The position numbers and the translations under genes were made by a program. Source: Ktedonosporobacter rubrisoli (GTDB lineage Bacteria > Chloroflexota > Ktedonobacteria > Ktedonobacterales > Ktedonobacteraceae). From it: a stretch of 64,000 bases of DNA. This document shows, piece by piece, positions 33,722-41,641 of this stretch. Below the pieces are notes generated by a model. The model worked only from the letters and a program-made list of their open reading frames with translations. It was not told the origin of the DNA and did not search any database. The stretch covers positions 1,736,001 to 1,800,000 of the forward strand of contig NZ_CP035758.1 in NCBI RefSeq assembly GCF_004208415.1, in the 5' to 3' direction. Within the stretch, counting starts at the first letter, position 1; each line of letters starts with the position of its first letter.

Positions 33722-35269
33722 CTACTTGCCCTCAGCCATAGCTGGCAGCCCTTTGAGCCTCACCACGATGAGTACGACAATGATGGCGAGCACACCAGCG
33801 CTCACAAGCGCGAGAGTGTGATATTCCTGCACAAAGGCATTTCGGGCAATGAAGAGTACGTCGCTGCCCAGTTTGCCGGGCAGCCGTTCGGCCGTGGTGA
33901 GCGCGGTAGCTAAGGTCTCACGGACGGCATGAGCGGAATCGGCAGAAAGCTCACGTGGGAGGGTGGCAGTTTGCAAACGATAGACAAAGGCGCCGATGCT
34001 TCCCACCACGGCCACCCCAAGGGCAAAGCCAAATTCGTTTCCCGTTTGCGAGAGAGCCGCCGCCGCGCCAGCCTTTTCCGGCGGAACAGAACCTATCACG
34101 ATTCCTGTTCCCAGAGTTACCAGCGGACTCGCGCCAAGATTAAAGAGCGCAAAGCCCACAAGCAGGGCCGCCAGGTCACCACCAACGTGCGTCAGGCACA
34201 AAATGAGCATACCAAGGATAGAGCAGGCCAGTCCTAAGGCAATCAGAATCGCCGGTCGTATCCTGCGCGCAAGGGAAGGCGAGACCAGAAAACCGACGAT
34301 GGAAGCCACCATGGCTGGAATCATCCAGAGCCCGGCCTGCAGCGGCGAGAGTCCTGCCACCAGTTGCATATACTGCGTGGAAAGGACCATGACGCCGCCC
34401 GGAAGCATCGTATTGATCAGCATTGCCAGCAGTATGATGGTGAAGGCCGGCTTCCGAAAGAGCGTCACATCCACAAGTGGATCGGCTAACCGACTTTGCT
34501 GACGTACAAACAAGATGCCAAACACAACACCGAGCAACAAAGCGACGACAGGGAGCACCTGCAAGCCATGGGCCGCCAACTCTTTCATGCCATAGATTAG
34601 CGGCAGGATCGTTGCCAGGGACAAGAACACGCTCGGGAGGTGCAGTCGAGCCGCATCAGGGTTCTTGTATTCCGGCAGCACTCTCAGGCCTACCACCAGA
34701 GCGATGACCATAGGAGGCACACCCACCAGAAAGACTGAGCCCCACCAGAAATGCTCAAGCAATATGCCACCAACCAGCGGCCCCAGAATCGATCCCCCAA
34801 TCAAACAGCTCAACCAGATACTGATGGCTCGCGCATTCTCCTGGGGATCGGCAAACATATGCCGAATGAGCGCGAGGGCAGCAGGAGCAATCATGGCGCC
34901 AGCTATTCCCAACAGCGCCCTGGCGAAAATCAACATCTCGGCACTCTGCGAAAATGCGACAAGAAGCGAGAGCGCTCCAAAGGCAGTACTGCCTATCAGC
35001 AGCACCTTGCGACACCCTATGCGGTCCCCAAGGGTTCCCATCGTAATCATAAAGCCTGCCATCCAGAAGCCGTACATATCGGTGATCCACAGGATCTGCG
35101 TACTGCTGGCGTGTAAGTTCTGGCCGATCTCGGGCAGCGCCAGGAGCAGCACAAACAAATCGATCGCCACCACCAGAGATGCCAGGCCCAGAACCCCAAG
35201 CCCGAGCCAGGCTTTCAGCGTGGCTTTCTCGGGCTGCCCAATTTTTGCTATCTCTACTTTTGTATTAAT
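33722..35269 (-). CDS. DHA2-type MFS drug exporter, apparent ATT start
   Basis: A 14-helix exporter of the EmrB/QacA/SmvA group. Motif A is GTLGDRIGCRKVLLIG; motif C-like reads SCLIGGSILGPLVGGILLEHFW. The first helix (AWLGLGVLGLASLVVAIDLFV) is needed and lies upstream of any in-frame ATG. The open frame continues to ATT 35269, which sits 7 bp after a perfect GGAGG. An ATG six bases from the GGAGG (35274) is out of frame. So the start is probably a rare ATT, or a one-base indel lies near the start. A 23-bp palindrome lies upstream. Multidrug export is the likely role. Confidence 0.8.
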   Translation of the reverse strand: MNTKVEIAKIGQPEKATLKAWLGLGVLGLASLVVAIDLFVLLLALPEIGQNLHASSTQILWITDMYGFWMAGFMITMGTLGDRIGCRKVLLIGSTAFGALSLLVAFSQSAEMLIFARALLGIAGAMIAPAALALIRHMFADPQENARAISIWLSCLIGGSILGPLVGGILLEHFWWGSVFLVGVPPMVIALVVGLRVLPEYKNPDAARLHLPSVFLSLATILPLIYGMKELAAHGLQVLPVVALLLGVVFGILFVRQQSRLADPLVDVTLFRKPAFTIILLAMLINTMLPGGVMVLSTQYMQLVAGLSPLQAGLWMIPAMVASIVGFLVSPSLARRIRPAILIALGLACSILGMLILCLTHVGGDLAALLVGFALFNLGASPLVTLGTGIVIGSVPPEKAGAAAALSQTGNEFGFALGVAVVGSIGAFVYRLQTATLPRELSADSAHAVRETLATALTTAERLPGKLGSDVLFIARNAFVQEYHTLALVSAGVLAIIVVLIVVRLKGLPAMAEGK

Positions 35270-35290
35270 ATCATAACCTCCGCATGTATG

Positions 35291-35313
35291 TGCAAGCCTT
35301 TAAAAGGCTTGCA
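35291..35313. promoter_or_regulatory. Perfect 11-bp inverted repeat upstream of the DHA2 exporter
   Basis: TGCAAGCCTTT (35291-35301), one central base, AAAGGCTTGCA (35303-35313). It ends 22 bp upstream of the exporter start. The size and place fit a TetR- or MarR-type operator; no such regulator gene is adjacent. Confidence 0.5.
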
Positions 35314-35389
35314 TATGTACAGATGGAAACGTGAATGAGACAGAATGGTCAGCGCTCAAGGTGCGCGTGAGCCTGTTAGCTGCGAGAGC

Positions 35390-35851
35390 CTAGTGTATTT
35401 TCTCATCGAGCATAAGCTCGTCCTGCAGCGCCTTATCCAGAGCATCAAGGAGAAGCCTGGTTCCATGCTCGCGATCTTCCGGCTTGTCCGTGCCGTCGAA
35501 AAAGGCCCCTTGCTCCGTATAGATCAGCCGCGTGCCAGTGCCTTCCGGCTTCATCTCTACTGTGGTCACAGAGACCGATAGCCGCGTCTCATCGCGATCC
35601 ACAATGTAGGTGAAGGCTATGCGCTGATCTGGCACGATATCCTGGTAGGTAGCGTCATAGGTGTAGGTTACTCCTTCGTGCGTCTGGCGATGATATTCCC
35701 GTCCCCCGACACGGAAGTCAAAGAGCTTGGGGCCGGGGAACCACTTTGCTTTGGCCTCCTGGTTCGCCCAGGCCGCGAATACACGTTTAGGAGAGGCGCC
35801 ATAGCTGCGCTCGATGACGAAAGTAGTGTGTTGTACTGATCGTTCTTGCAT
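35390..35851 (-). CDS. SRPBCC/AHSA1-like protein
   Basis: 153 residues of START/AHSA1 fold: FVIERSYGASPKRVFAAWANQEAKAKWFPGP at the N-terminus, REYHRQTHEGVTYTYDATYQDIVPDQRIAFTYIV in the sheet, and a long last helix (EHGTRLLLDALDKAL). It binds a hydrophobic ligand in the cavity of this fold. It lies 15 bp after an ArsR-family gene, an arrangement seen in many bacteria where the pair share an operon, and is likely repressed by it. Confidence 0.85.
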   Translation of the reverse strand: MQERSVQHTTFVIERSYGASPKRVFAAWANQEAKAKWFPGPKLFDFRVGGREYHRQTHEGVTYTYDATYQDIVPDQRIAFTYIVDRDETRLSVSVTTVEMKPEGTGTRLIYTEQGAFFDGTDKPEDREHGTRLLLDALDKALQDELMLDEKIH

Positions 35852-35866
35852 AAGAAATGAACTCCT

Positions 35867-36205
35867 TTAGTCTGTTTCATCAGAAAGCTCGTCGAGGTAG
35901 TCACCTAGCCGGTCGAGGTGATTCTCCCAATTCGTGCGTCGCTCGCTAATCCATTGCTCGGCCGTACTCAACACGCGCGGCTCGATACGGCAGGTGCGCA
36001 CACGCCCTACCTTCTCAGAGTGGACGAGGCCGCTGGCCTCCAGAACCTGGAGGTGTTGAACAACGGCAGGAAGCGACATCGCAAGTGGCTCGGCTAGTTC
36101 GCTGACCGACGCCGGTCCCTTACTCAACCGCTCCACCATGATCCTGCGGGCCGGATCTGCTAGTGCATGGAAGATGAGATCGAGAGAGACATTATAGTTA
36201 AGCAT
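35867..36205 (-). CDS. ArsR-family repressor, apparently leaderless
   Basis: Start ATG 36205 (MLNYNVSLDLIFHALADP); 112 residues. The winged helix includes HALADPARRIMVERLSKGPASVSELA and SLPAVVQHLQVLEASGLV. No cysteine metal site is evident, so it is probably a non-metal sensor, as in the ArsR-SRPBCC pairs. A longer frame from TTG 36241 is not a real start: those bases are the -35 box. The gene leads an operon with the SRPBCC gene. Confidence 0.85.
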   Translation of the reverse strand: MLNYNVSLDLIFHALADPARRIMVERLSKGPASVSELAEPLAMSLPAVVQHLQVLEASGLVHSEKVGRVRTCRIEPRVLSTAEQWISERRTNWENHLDRLGDYLDELSDETD

Positions 36206-36241
36206 GTACTTAAGTATAGTGGGGAAAGTGGAATATGTCAA
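36206..36241 (-). promoter_or_regulatory. Consensus promoter at the ArsR start codon
   Basis: On the minus strand TTGACA (36241-36236), exactly 17 bp, TATACT (36218-36213). The ATG begins 7 bp after the -10 box, so the transcript should begin at the start codon. The palindrome TACTTAAGTA (36216-36207) overlaps the -10 box and could be the ArsR operator. Confidence 0.75.
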
Positions 36242-36298
36242 GCCTCTTTGGAGAGAGCCAGCGCTCTGTACTCTCTCACAAAGTCTCTTCCCGGTTGC

Positions 36299-38014
36299 TC
36301 ACACGCTGAGGGAGGAATATTGCGCTACAGAGAAGATCTGGCCCAGGTAGTCCCGCAAAAGCTCTTCATGTATTGGTTGGCTGCGGAAGCCAATATAGCC
36401 ATCTGGCCGCACGAAGTAAAGCGCTGCATGGCGCGCCCCGTAGGTTGTCTGGAGCCTTCCCTGCGGGTCCAATAGAATTGAGCCCGACCAGCTAAGCGCC
36501 GCAGGTTGCTCGCTAGCAGCCATGATGAGATGGGCTGTGATGGAGCCGTTAAACTGAGCTTCTATACTGGCCGCCAGCTTGCTAAGTTGGCTGTAGGTGG
36601 CCTGGGAAGGGTCCAGGCCAGCAAAGAGCAAGAGATGGCTCTGTGTCCCGCTTAAAGCTTGCAGTAAGTTTGTCTTGACGTAATCACGAGCAGTCAAGAT
36701 TGTACCGGGTAACAAGCGATCGCCGGCGTGAGGCGCTCTTTGCCAGCCTGATGAGCTACCTGCATTCGCCTTGTTTCCGTTGGGTAGATGGGAGAGAGAA
36801 GAGCGACGGTAGTTGATGTTTAGCTCAGAGGTTTGCAGGGCGAGGTAACGCTGAATGGCTTTCATGTTAAGCAGAGGGACGAAGAAATGATCGCGCAGCC
36901 AGCGCATAGCAGGATTTTGCGTGACGAGCAGACCAGTGGCGTTCTCTGCCCCTCCAACTACCCACTTAGCCACGGGCCAGCGTTCCTCCTGATAGGTATT
37001 GAGCAAATTCTCCTCAGCCTTGCCTTGCAGAACCAGGGCCAGCTTCCAGGCAAGATTATAGGCATCCTGAATTCCTATGTTCATACCCTGCCCTCCAAAG
37101 GGGCTATGGACATGAGCCGCATCCCCGGCAAGAAAGGCGTGACCCTGGCGATACGTTGAGGCCATGCGATAGCTGATTCTAAAGTTTGAGGCCCAGGTGA
37201 GATTGCTCATAGTTGTTTGGGTATCACCTGTATATTGGATGAGCAAGTGCCGGAAGACTTCAAGGGATGCTTGCGGAAAGCTCTGCTCAGGCTTGTTCGT
37301 GTCTGCCGTAGCAGTAGCAAACAGGCGCCATTGTCCACTCGGCAGGGGAAAGGCTGCGAAGAGCCCAGCGCGCGTGAGCCAGCCGTGCGTAGTCTCGCGC
37401 GTCTTGGACCAATCAAGATCCATATCGGCGAGCAGAAATTCTTGGGGCGCGGTTGTCCCCTCAAAGGGAATATTGAGAGCTTTGCGTACCTGGCTTCTAA
37501 TCCCATCGCAGCCGATCAGCCATCTGGCGCGAATCTCCTCAACGGGCTCTGTATCCGTGTCGATGGCTTTGACCTGAGCGATTATCGCAGTATCTTCTTG
37601 CTTGAGTGTAAGCAGCTCGCGGGAACGCTCGACTGTGCCGCCAAGCTCGCTCAGGCGCTCACCGAATATGCGCTCGGTCTGGCTCTGCGGAAGGATGAGC
37701 ATAAAGTTATAAAGGCTCTCGTCGGCCTTGATATGCTGCAGGTTCATGCGCAAAAGTATGCGGTCTCTATCATAGATCGTAAGCCCTTTAGCTTGCGTGC
37801 CTGCGGCTAAGATTTGCTCAACTATGCCCATTTGCGCGAAGACTTCAAGCGTGCGCGCCTGCACGTTGAGGGCGCGCGAAGACTGAACCGGCCTTGCTTG
37901 CTTATCAATAATGCGGCAGGCAACTCCATGTCTGCGCAGTTCGCAAGCCATTGCTAAGCCGACCGGGCCGGCTCCAACAATCAAAACGTCGATTTCATTG
38001 GCTTTTACTCTCAT
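36299..38014 (-). CDS. FAD-dependent aromatic monooxygenase (PheA/TfdB type)
   Basis: Start ATG 38014 (MRVKANEIDVLIVGAGPVG) with AGAAAGG upstream; ATG 38038 overlapping the TetR stop is possible. 571 residues. FAD Rossmann VLIVGAGPVGLAMACELRRHG is followed by the DG motif WLIGCDGIRSQVRKALNIPFEG and the GD motif HAFLAGDAAHVHSPFGGQGMNIGIQDAYNLAWKLALVL. A C-terminal thioredoxin-like domain (LYFVRPDGYIGFRSQP) is typical of phenol-hydroxylase-like enzymes. It probably hydroxylates an aromatic compound or antibiotic. It lies 16 bp downstream of its TetR, one operon. Confidence 0.88.
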   Translation of the reverse strand: MRVKANEIDVLIVGAGPVGLAMACELRRHGVACRIIDKQARPVQSSRALNVQARTLEVFAQMGIVEQILAAGTQAKGLTIYDRDRILLRMNLQHIKADESLYNFMLILPQSQTERIFGERLSELGGTVERSRELLTLKQEDTAIIAQVKAIDTDTEPVEEIRARWLIGCDGIRSQVRKALNIPFEGTTAPQEFLLADMDLDWSKTRETTHGWLTRAGLFAAFPLPSGQWRLFATATADTNKPEQSFPQASLEVFRHLLIQYTGDTQTTMSNLTWASNFRISYRMASTYRQGHAFLAGDAAHVHSPFGGQGMNIGIQDAYNLAWKLALVLQGKAEENLLNTYQEERWPVAKWVVGGAENATGLLVTQNPAMRWLRDHFFVPLLNMKAIQRYLALQTSELNINYRRSSLSHLPNGNKANAGSSSGWQRAPHAGDRLLPGTILTARDYVKTNLLQALSGTQSHLLLFAGLDPSQATYSQLSKLAASIEAQFNGSITAHLIMAASEQPAALSWSGSILLDPQGRLQTTYGARHAALYFVRPDGYIGFRSQPIHEELLRDYLGQIFSVAQYSSLSV

Positions 38015-38030
38015 CACTTGATCGCCTTTC

Positions 38031-38738
38031 TCAGACATTGTGGCCTGAATAAGTAAACCATTCTCGCAGGGTTTGGGGATCGACAAGCTGGAATGAACCT
38101 CTGGCGGCGCCCAGCGTGCGCTCTATGGCCTCGGTATAGGCCGCAATAGTCTGTTCGACATGCGAAAGCAGACCCTCGTCAGCTTTATGCACATAGCTGA
38201 GGAGCAAGCTGCCTTGCGTCTCTGCCAGAGTGAGCATAAGGGCAAAGATCACTTCGCCACTCTGTTCGGGGTAAGTGGCTGTGAAAGTTCCTTCCTGGAT
38301 GCCTTGCCGGATAACAGTTGCCAGCATAGGGGGAACTTGTTTAAAGGCCGCTGTATGCCATTTCTGACGGAAGAGTGCGTTGTCGTCGGAGTACAGCGCA
38401 CGCCAAATGGCCAGCAAAAAGCTCTTCTGCGCAGTTTTCCACTGCGCTAGCGCCTCAAAGATGCCCTGTAGCTTTTTCTGTGCGGATAGCTGAGGGTCTT
38501 GCACAAGGGGCGAAATCACTTGATCTCTCTCTTCCTGCAGGCGCTCAATCAGCGCCTCCAATACCGCCTGCTTTGAGCCAAAGTAGTGGTAGAAGGCTCC
38601 TTTGGAGATCTGCAGTTCGGCAAGAATATCCTGGATCGTCATCTGCTCATAGCCTTTGCTATAGATGAGCTGCCGGGTAGCGTCAAGAATTTCATTGCGT
38701 TTCTGGATGTATTCATCTTCTTTCACAGTACGAGCCAT
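38031..38738 (-). CDS. TetR-family regulator of the flavin monooxygenase operon
   Basis: Start ATG 38738 (MARTVKEDEYIQKRNEILDA) with AAAGGAGAAG; an apparent earlier start at 38816 is in fact the promoter -35 (TTGACA). 235 residues. HTH: EILDATRQLIYSKGYEQMTIQDI and LQISKGAFYHYFGSKQAVLE. The remainder is a helical ligand domain. Its stop overlaps an alternative ATG of the monooxygenase gene, so the two genes are co-translated, and it likely represses its own operon. Confidence 0.88.
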   Translation of the reverse strand: MARTVKEDEYIQKRNEILDATRQLIYSKGYEQMTIQDILAELQISKGAFYHYFGSKQAVLEALIERLQEERDQVISPLVQDPQLSAQKKLQGIFEALAQWKTAQKSFLLAIWRALYSDDNALFRQKWHTAAFKQVPPMLATVIRQGIQEGTFTATYPEQSGEVIFALMLTLAETQGSLLLSYVHKADEGLLSHVEQTIAAYTEAIERTLGAARGSFQLVDPQTLREWFTYSGHNV

Positions 38739-38754
38739 TGCTACTTCTCCTTTA

Positions 38755-38771
38755 AAACCGACCGCCGGTTT
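38755..38771. promoter_or_regulatory. TetR operator
   Basis: AAACCG (38755-38760), spacer ACCGC, CGGTTT (38766-38771), placed between the -10 and the ATG of the TetR-monooxygenase operon. The GACCG-core resembles operators seen upstream of many TetR genes. Confidence 0.55.
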
Positions 38772-38786
38772 ATTAATTATGAATAT

Positions 38787-38816
38787 AGTATGCCTTAATC
38801 CAATGCTCAGTGTCAA
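38787..38816 (-). promoter_or_regulatory. Promoter of the TetR-monooxygenase operon
   Basis: Minus strand: TTGACA (38816-38811), 18-bp spacer, CATACT (38792-38787), a reasonable sigma-70 match. The AAACCG/CGGTTT operator lies 15 bp downstream. Confidence 0.55.
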
Positions 38817-39216
38817 GAGTAGACGGGAGCGATTTTATGTTAGAATATAGAAAAAATCATCAGTAAGAAAGGAACTGGTTACTCATGTTAGTGGTGATCC
38901 AGTAGGTTCTTCAGGTAAAAGAAAAGCATGTCTGAATGGTGAACTGAGAATTCGTTTGCTCAGTTATGCTGCTATGTGCTGTGGATTGTAGCTTTTCCTG
39001 CTGCAAGCAATCCACGGCGTCTAAGAAACGTGAGCTTTCAACTGATAATCTGGGCCGAACATGAGAACTATGGGTGCGTTCCCTTTGCGCCTTGTCCTGC
39101 TTTAGATCGCCTTGAGGAGCTTACAAAGCTCAGGGCTGCTTTGCTTCTCATGCTTCCTCGCCCTAAAACAGTTGAATGCGCTCCTGAAATGAGAACTACA
39201 AGAGGGAGCTATAAAC

Positions 39217-40044
39217 ATGAGTCAGCACTTAGATGATTTTTCGCCACAATCTCTCGTACAGACGATTGAGGCCAACATACATGAATTTCTACTTATATTG
39301 GGCAAAACGGGAGGAGGTGAGGAGCGCCAGGGAACAGAGATACAATGGGTAATAGGAGGTGCCCCCATCTCTTATCATAACTGTGTCATCCATGCTTACC
39401 TGACGGATGAGACGGCTGATGAGGTAATAAAAGCTTCTGTCGAGCGCTTTCAGGCCTATAAGGTGCCGGGTTCCTGGCATGTTGGGCCAGCGATGCGTCC
39501 CCTAGATCTGGGAACAAGGCTTCTCGCGCAGGGCTTTAGCTATGGAGGCGCCGAAGCGGGCATGGCCGTTGATCTCCTGGCCCTTCATGAGCAAGTTTCG
39601 CCTCCGCCGGCATTAGTTATTAAACGCGTGAGCAACGAAGCGGAGTTGCAGACCTGGACGCGAACGCTGGCCAGCGGCTTTGGCGAGGGCGCGATTGAGG
39701 CAAACTGGGTAGGCTCCCAGTATCGCCGACTTGGCTTTGATCCGTCAGGGGCCTGGCGTCATTACCTGGCCTATCTTGACGAGCTGCCGGTAGCCACCAC
39801 CACCCTGTTCCTCGGCGCTGGCGTGGCTGGGATCTACTTTGTCTTTACCTTACCACAGATGCGCGGACAGGGTATCGGTGGCGCAATCACCTTAGCCGCT
39901 CTGCGAGATGCGCGTCGTCTTGGCTATCGCATAGGCGTGCTGGGAGCCTCTGAGATGGGCTACTCTGTCTATCAACGGCTGGGTTTTCGCGAGTACTGCC
40001 GCCTACATCTGTATGAATGGAAACCATCAGTAACAAAATCCTGA
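39217..40044 (+). CDS. GNAT-family acetyltransferase, two-domain
   Basis: 275 residues; ATG 39217 after GAGGGAG. An N-terminal half (residues 1-125) with ASVERFQAYKVPGSWHVGP is followed by a C-terminal GNAT domain: LVIKRVSNEAELQTW, YLAYLDELPVATTTLFLGAGVAGIYFVFTLPQMRGQGIGGAITLAAL (acetyl-CoA loop Q/R-G-x-G-x-G), and GYSVYQRLGFREYC at the end. The N-terminal part is probably a degenerate GNAT-like half. The acceptor substrate is unknown and there is no close operon partner. Confidence 0.85.
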   Translation: MSQHLDDFSPQSLVQTIEANIHEFLLILGKTGGGEERQGTEIQWVIGGAPISYHNCVIHAYLTDETADEVIKASVERFQAYKVPGSWHVGPAMRPLDLGTRLLAQGFSYGGAEAGMAVDLLALHEQVSPPPALVIKRVSNEAELQTWTRTLASGFGEGAIEANWVGSQYRRLGFDPSGAWRHYLAYLDELPVATTTLFLGAGVAGIYFVFTLPQMRGQGIGGAITLAALRDARRLGYRIGVLGASEMGYSVYQRLGFREYCRLHLYEWKPSVTKS

Positions 40045-40068
40045 GCGTCCAGATAATGTGAGTCCTAT

Positions 40069-40096
40069 TAACGTATAAAAGTGCTAATATACGTTA
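40069..40096. repeat. 9-bp perfect inverted repeat
   Basis: TAACGTATA (40069-40077), 10-bp spacer, TATACGTTA (40088-40096), just past the GNAT stop. It may be an operator with two half-sites about two helical turns apart, or a weak stem. Confidence 0.45.
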
Positions 40097-40105
40097 TAGA
40101 ACTTC

Positions 40106-40171
40106 TTGGCTCGTGCTCCTCTGCTCTGATTTTTCGTATAGTCATGCTTTCAGCTCTGGAGCACGAGTCAA
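40106..40171. repeat. 14-bp inverted repeat with long loop
   Basis: Arms at 40106-40119 and 40158-40171 (core CTCGTGCTCC / GGAGCACGAG) pair with one mismatch around 38 nt. It could be a 5'-UTR structure of the reductase or a pair of distant half-sites; there is no clear match to a known riboswitch. Confidence 0.4.
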
Positions 40172-40465
40172 GCAAGGTGGCCGCATTGGAGCTGATAAGC
40201 CCTTGGTTCTCGATATACGAACTATAGTGTATGTCATGTAGGCCTCTATAAGATGTAGCTCCTGATTGACTGTCCCCGCTAAAAGCAAGAGCCTTTCTTG
40301 ATCGTCTTTGCTGATGTTATCTGCCCATTGGTACAGGTAGTATTCTGGCCTTCTGTCCAGCGCTCTGCCTGGCTAAAACATGTAAAATATTCGCTGCTTA
40401 CTCTATTGCAAACCTCTTTCATTTTCTCCAAATACGTACCCAATGTAGAAAGGATTTTTTGCTTT

Positions 40466-41446
40466 ATGGAGTATCGTCGTTTAGGGCGGGCAGGTGTAAA
40501 AGTTAGCACTATCTCTCTGGGAAGCTGGCTTACCTACAGCAAGTCAATCGAAGATCAAACTGCCATCCAGTGCATTCACAGAGCCTATGAGCTTGGCATA
40601 AACTTCTTCGATACTGCTAACGTCTACAATCTTGGGGAAGCCGAAAAAGTCGTTGGGCGTGCATTGCAAGCCTTTCCCCGTGAATCCTATGTATTGGCGA
40701 GCAAAGTCTTCCACCCTATGGGCGATGGACCAAACGATAGAGGACTCTCGCGCAAACACATCATGGAGCAGTGCCATGCCAGCCTGAAACGCCTTGGCAC
40801 GGATTACATCGACCTTTATCAGTGTCACCGCTACGATCCTGAGACACCATTGGATGAAGTGCTGCGTGCCCTCGATGATCTTATAACACAGGGAAAGGTT
40901 CTCTATGTTGGCGTCTCTGAATGGACTGCCACTCAGATAGCCGATGCAGTTTATACGTCCAGGGCGCTCAATCTGGATCAGATAGTCTCCAACCAGCCAA
41001 TGTATAATATGCTCAGCCGCTTTATTGAGCACGACGTTATACCTCTATGTGAGCGTGAAGGAATTGGTCAGGTGGTCTTTTCTCCCCTTGCCCAGGGCGT
41101 ACTTACTGGAAAGTATCGGCCCGGCGAGCAGCCACCGGTCGGATCTCGTGCCGCTGATAGTGAAATCAACTACTTTATCAAGCAGCTGTTTATGCAGGAT
41201 AGAACGCTGTCAGCGATTCAACATCTGCAAGCTCTGGCGGCCGAAGGAGGATACACGCTGGCTCAGCTTGCCTTGGCCTGGACATTGAGCCAGAAGAATG
41301 TAAGCTCGGCCATTATCGGTGCTTCTCGTCCCGAACAGATCGAGGAAAACGTTAAAGCCAGCACTATAAAGCTGAGCGCTGAGGTACTGCAGCGAATCGA
41401 TAGCGTTCTAGAGGGTCTTGTTAGCTATGAAAAACCGAACTTCTAG
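40466..41446 (+). CDS. Aldo/keto reductase (Kv-beta-like, AKR6-type)
   Basis: Start ATG 40466 (MEYRRLGRAGVKVSTISLGS) after AGAAAGGA; 326 residues. The catalytic tetrad is visible: Asp and Tyr in NFFDTANVYNLGEAEKVVG, Lys in YVLASKVFHP, His in IDLYQCHRYD. NADPH contacts include VVFSPLAQGVLTGKYRPG and SSAIIGASRPEQIEEN. The loops and length resemble voltage-gated-potassium-channel beta-like reductases. It reduces carbonyls with NADPH; the substrate is unknown. It ends before the convergent exporter. Confidence 0.9.
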   Translation: MEYRRLGRAGVKVSTISLGSWLTYSKSIEDQTAIQCIHRAYELGINFFDTANVYNLGEAEKVVGRALQAFPRESYVLASKVFHPMGDGPNDRGLSRKHIMEQCHASLKRLGTDYIDLYQCHRYDPETPLDEVLRALDDLITQGKVLYVGVSEWTATQIADAVYTSRALNLDQIVSNQPMYNMLSRFIEHDVIPLCEREGIGQVVFSPLAQGVLTGKYRPGEQPPVGSRAADSEINYFIKQLFMQDRTLSAIQHLQALAAEGGYTLAQLALAWTLSQKNVSSAIIGASRPEQIEENVKASTIKLSAEVLQRIDSVLEGLVSYEKPNF

Positions 41447-41580
41447 GATGCTCAATTAAAGAGCATAGTCGAAAAGCACAGTTTTAGCCAGAAAGGCATC
41501 ATAAACAAATTGCGCTGCCTTTTCTGGGCTTTCCTCCCTCACGTTAACGGGTGAAGCGAGGAAGATATGTTATAAAACGC

Positions 41581-41626
41581 CAGGCCCGTACTCTGCAGCA
41601 TGGCTGATCTGGAGCAAACGGGCCTG
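41581..41626. terminator. Hairpin between convergent reductase and exporter genes
   Basis: CAGGCCCGT (41581-41589) pairs with ACGGGCCTG (41618-41626) around a 28-nt loop, 135 bp past the reductase stop and 16 bp from the exporter stop. It is more likely to serve the exporter on the minus strand. Confidence 0.45.
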
Positions 41627-41641
41627 CAGGCTCAGGGGGGC

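Larger units (their letters stand above)
38739..39216. other. Divergent promoter region, TetR gene and GNAT gene
   Basis: 478 bp with the TetR promoter and operator near 38755-38816. The rest carries only an unsupported 86-codon frame at 38976-39236 with no family resemblance. No RNA gene was recognised. Confidence 0.45.
40045..40465. other. Intergenic region rich in inverted repeats
   Basis: 421 bp between the GNAT and aldo/keto reductase genes, AT-rich, with two well-formed inverted repeats (described separately) and no supported gene. A frame open from 40298 is in phase with the reductase but lacks family similarity before ATG 40466. Confidence 0.45.

Noticed and set aside
38976..39236. 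An 86-codon plus-strand frame before the GNAT gene
   Set aside because: No motif, no ribosome site, and it overlaps the GNAT start; likely chance.
40298..40465. Extended N-terminus of the aldo/keto reductase
   Set aside because: The extra 56 residues are hydrophobic and unrelated to the fold; the family begins at MEYRRLG, behind a good ribosome site.
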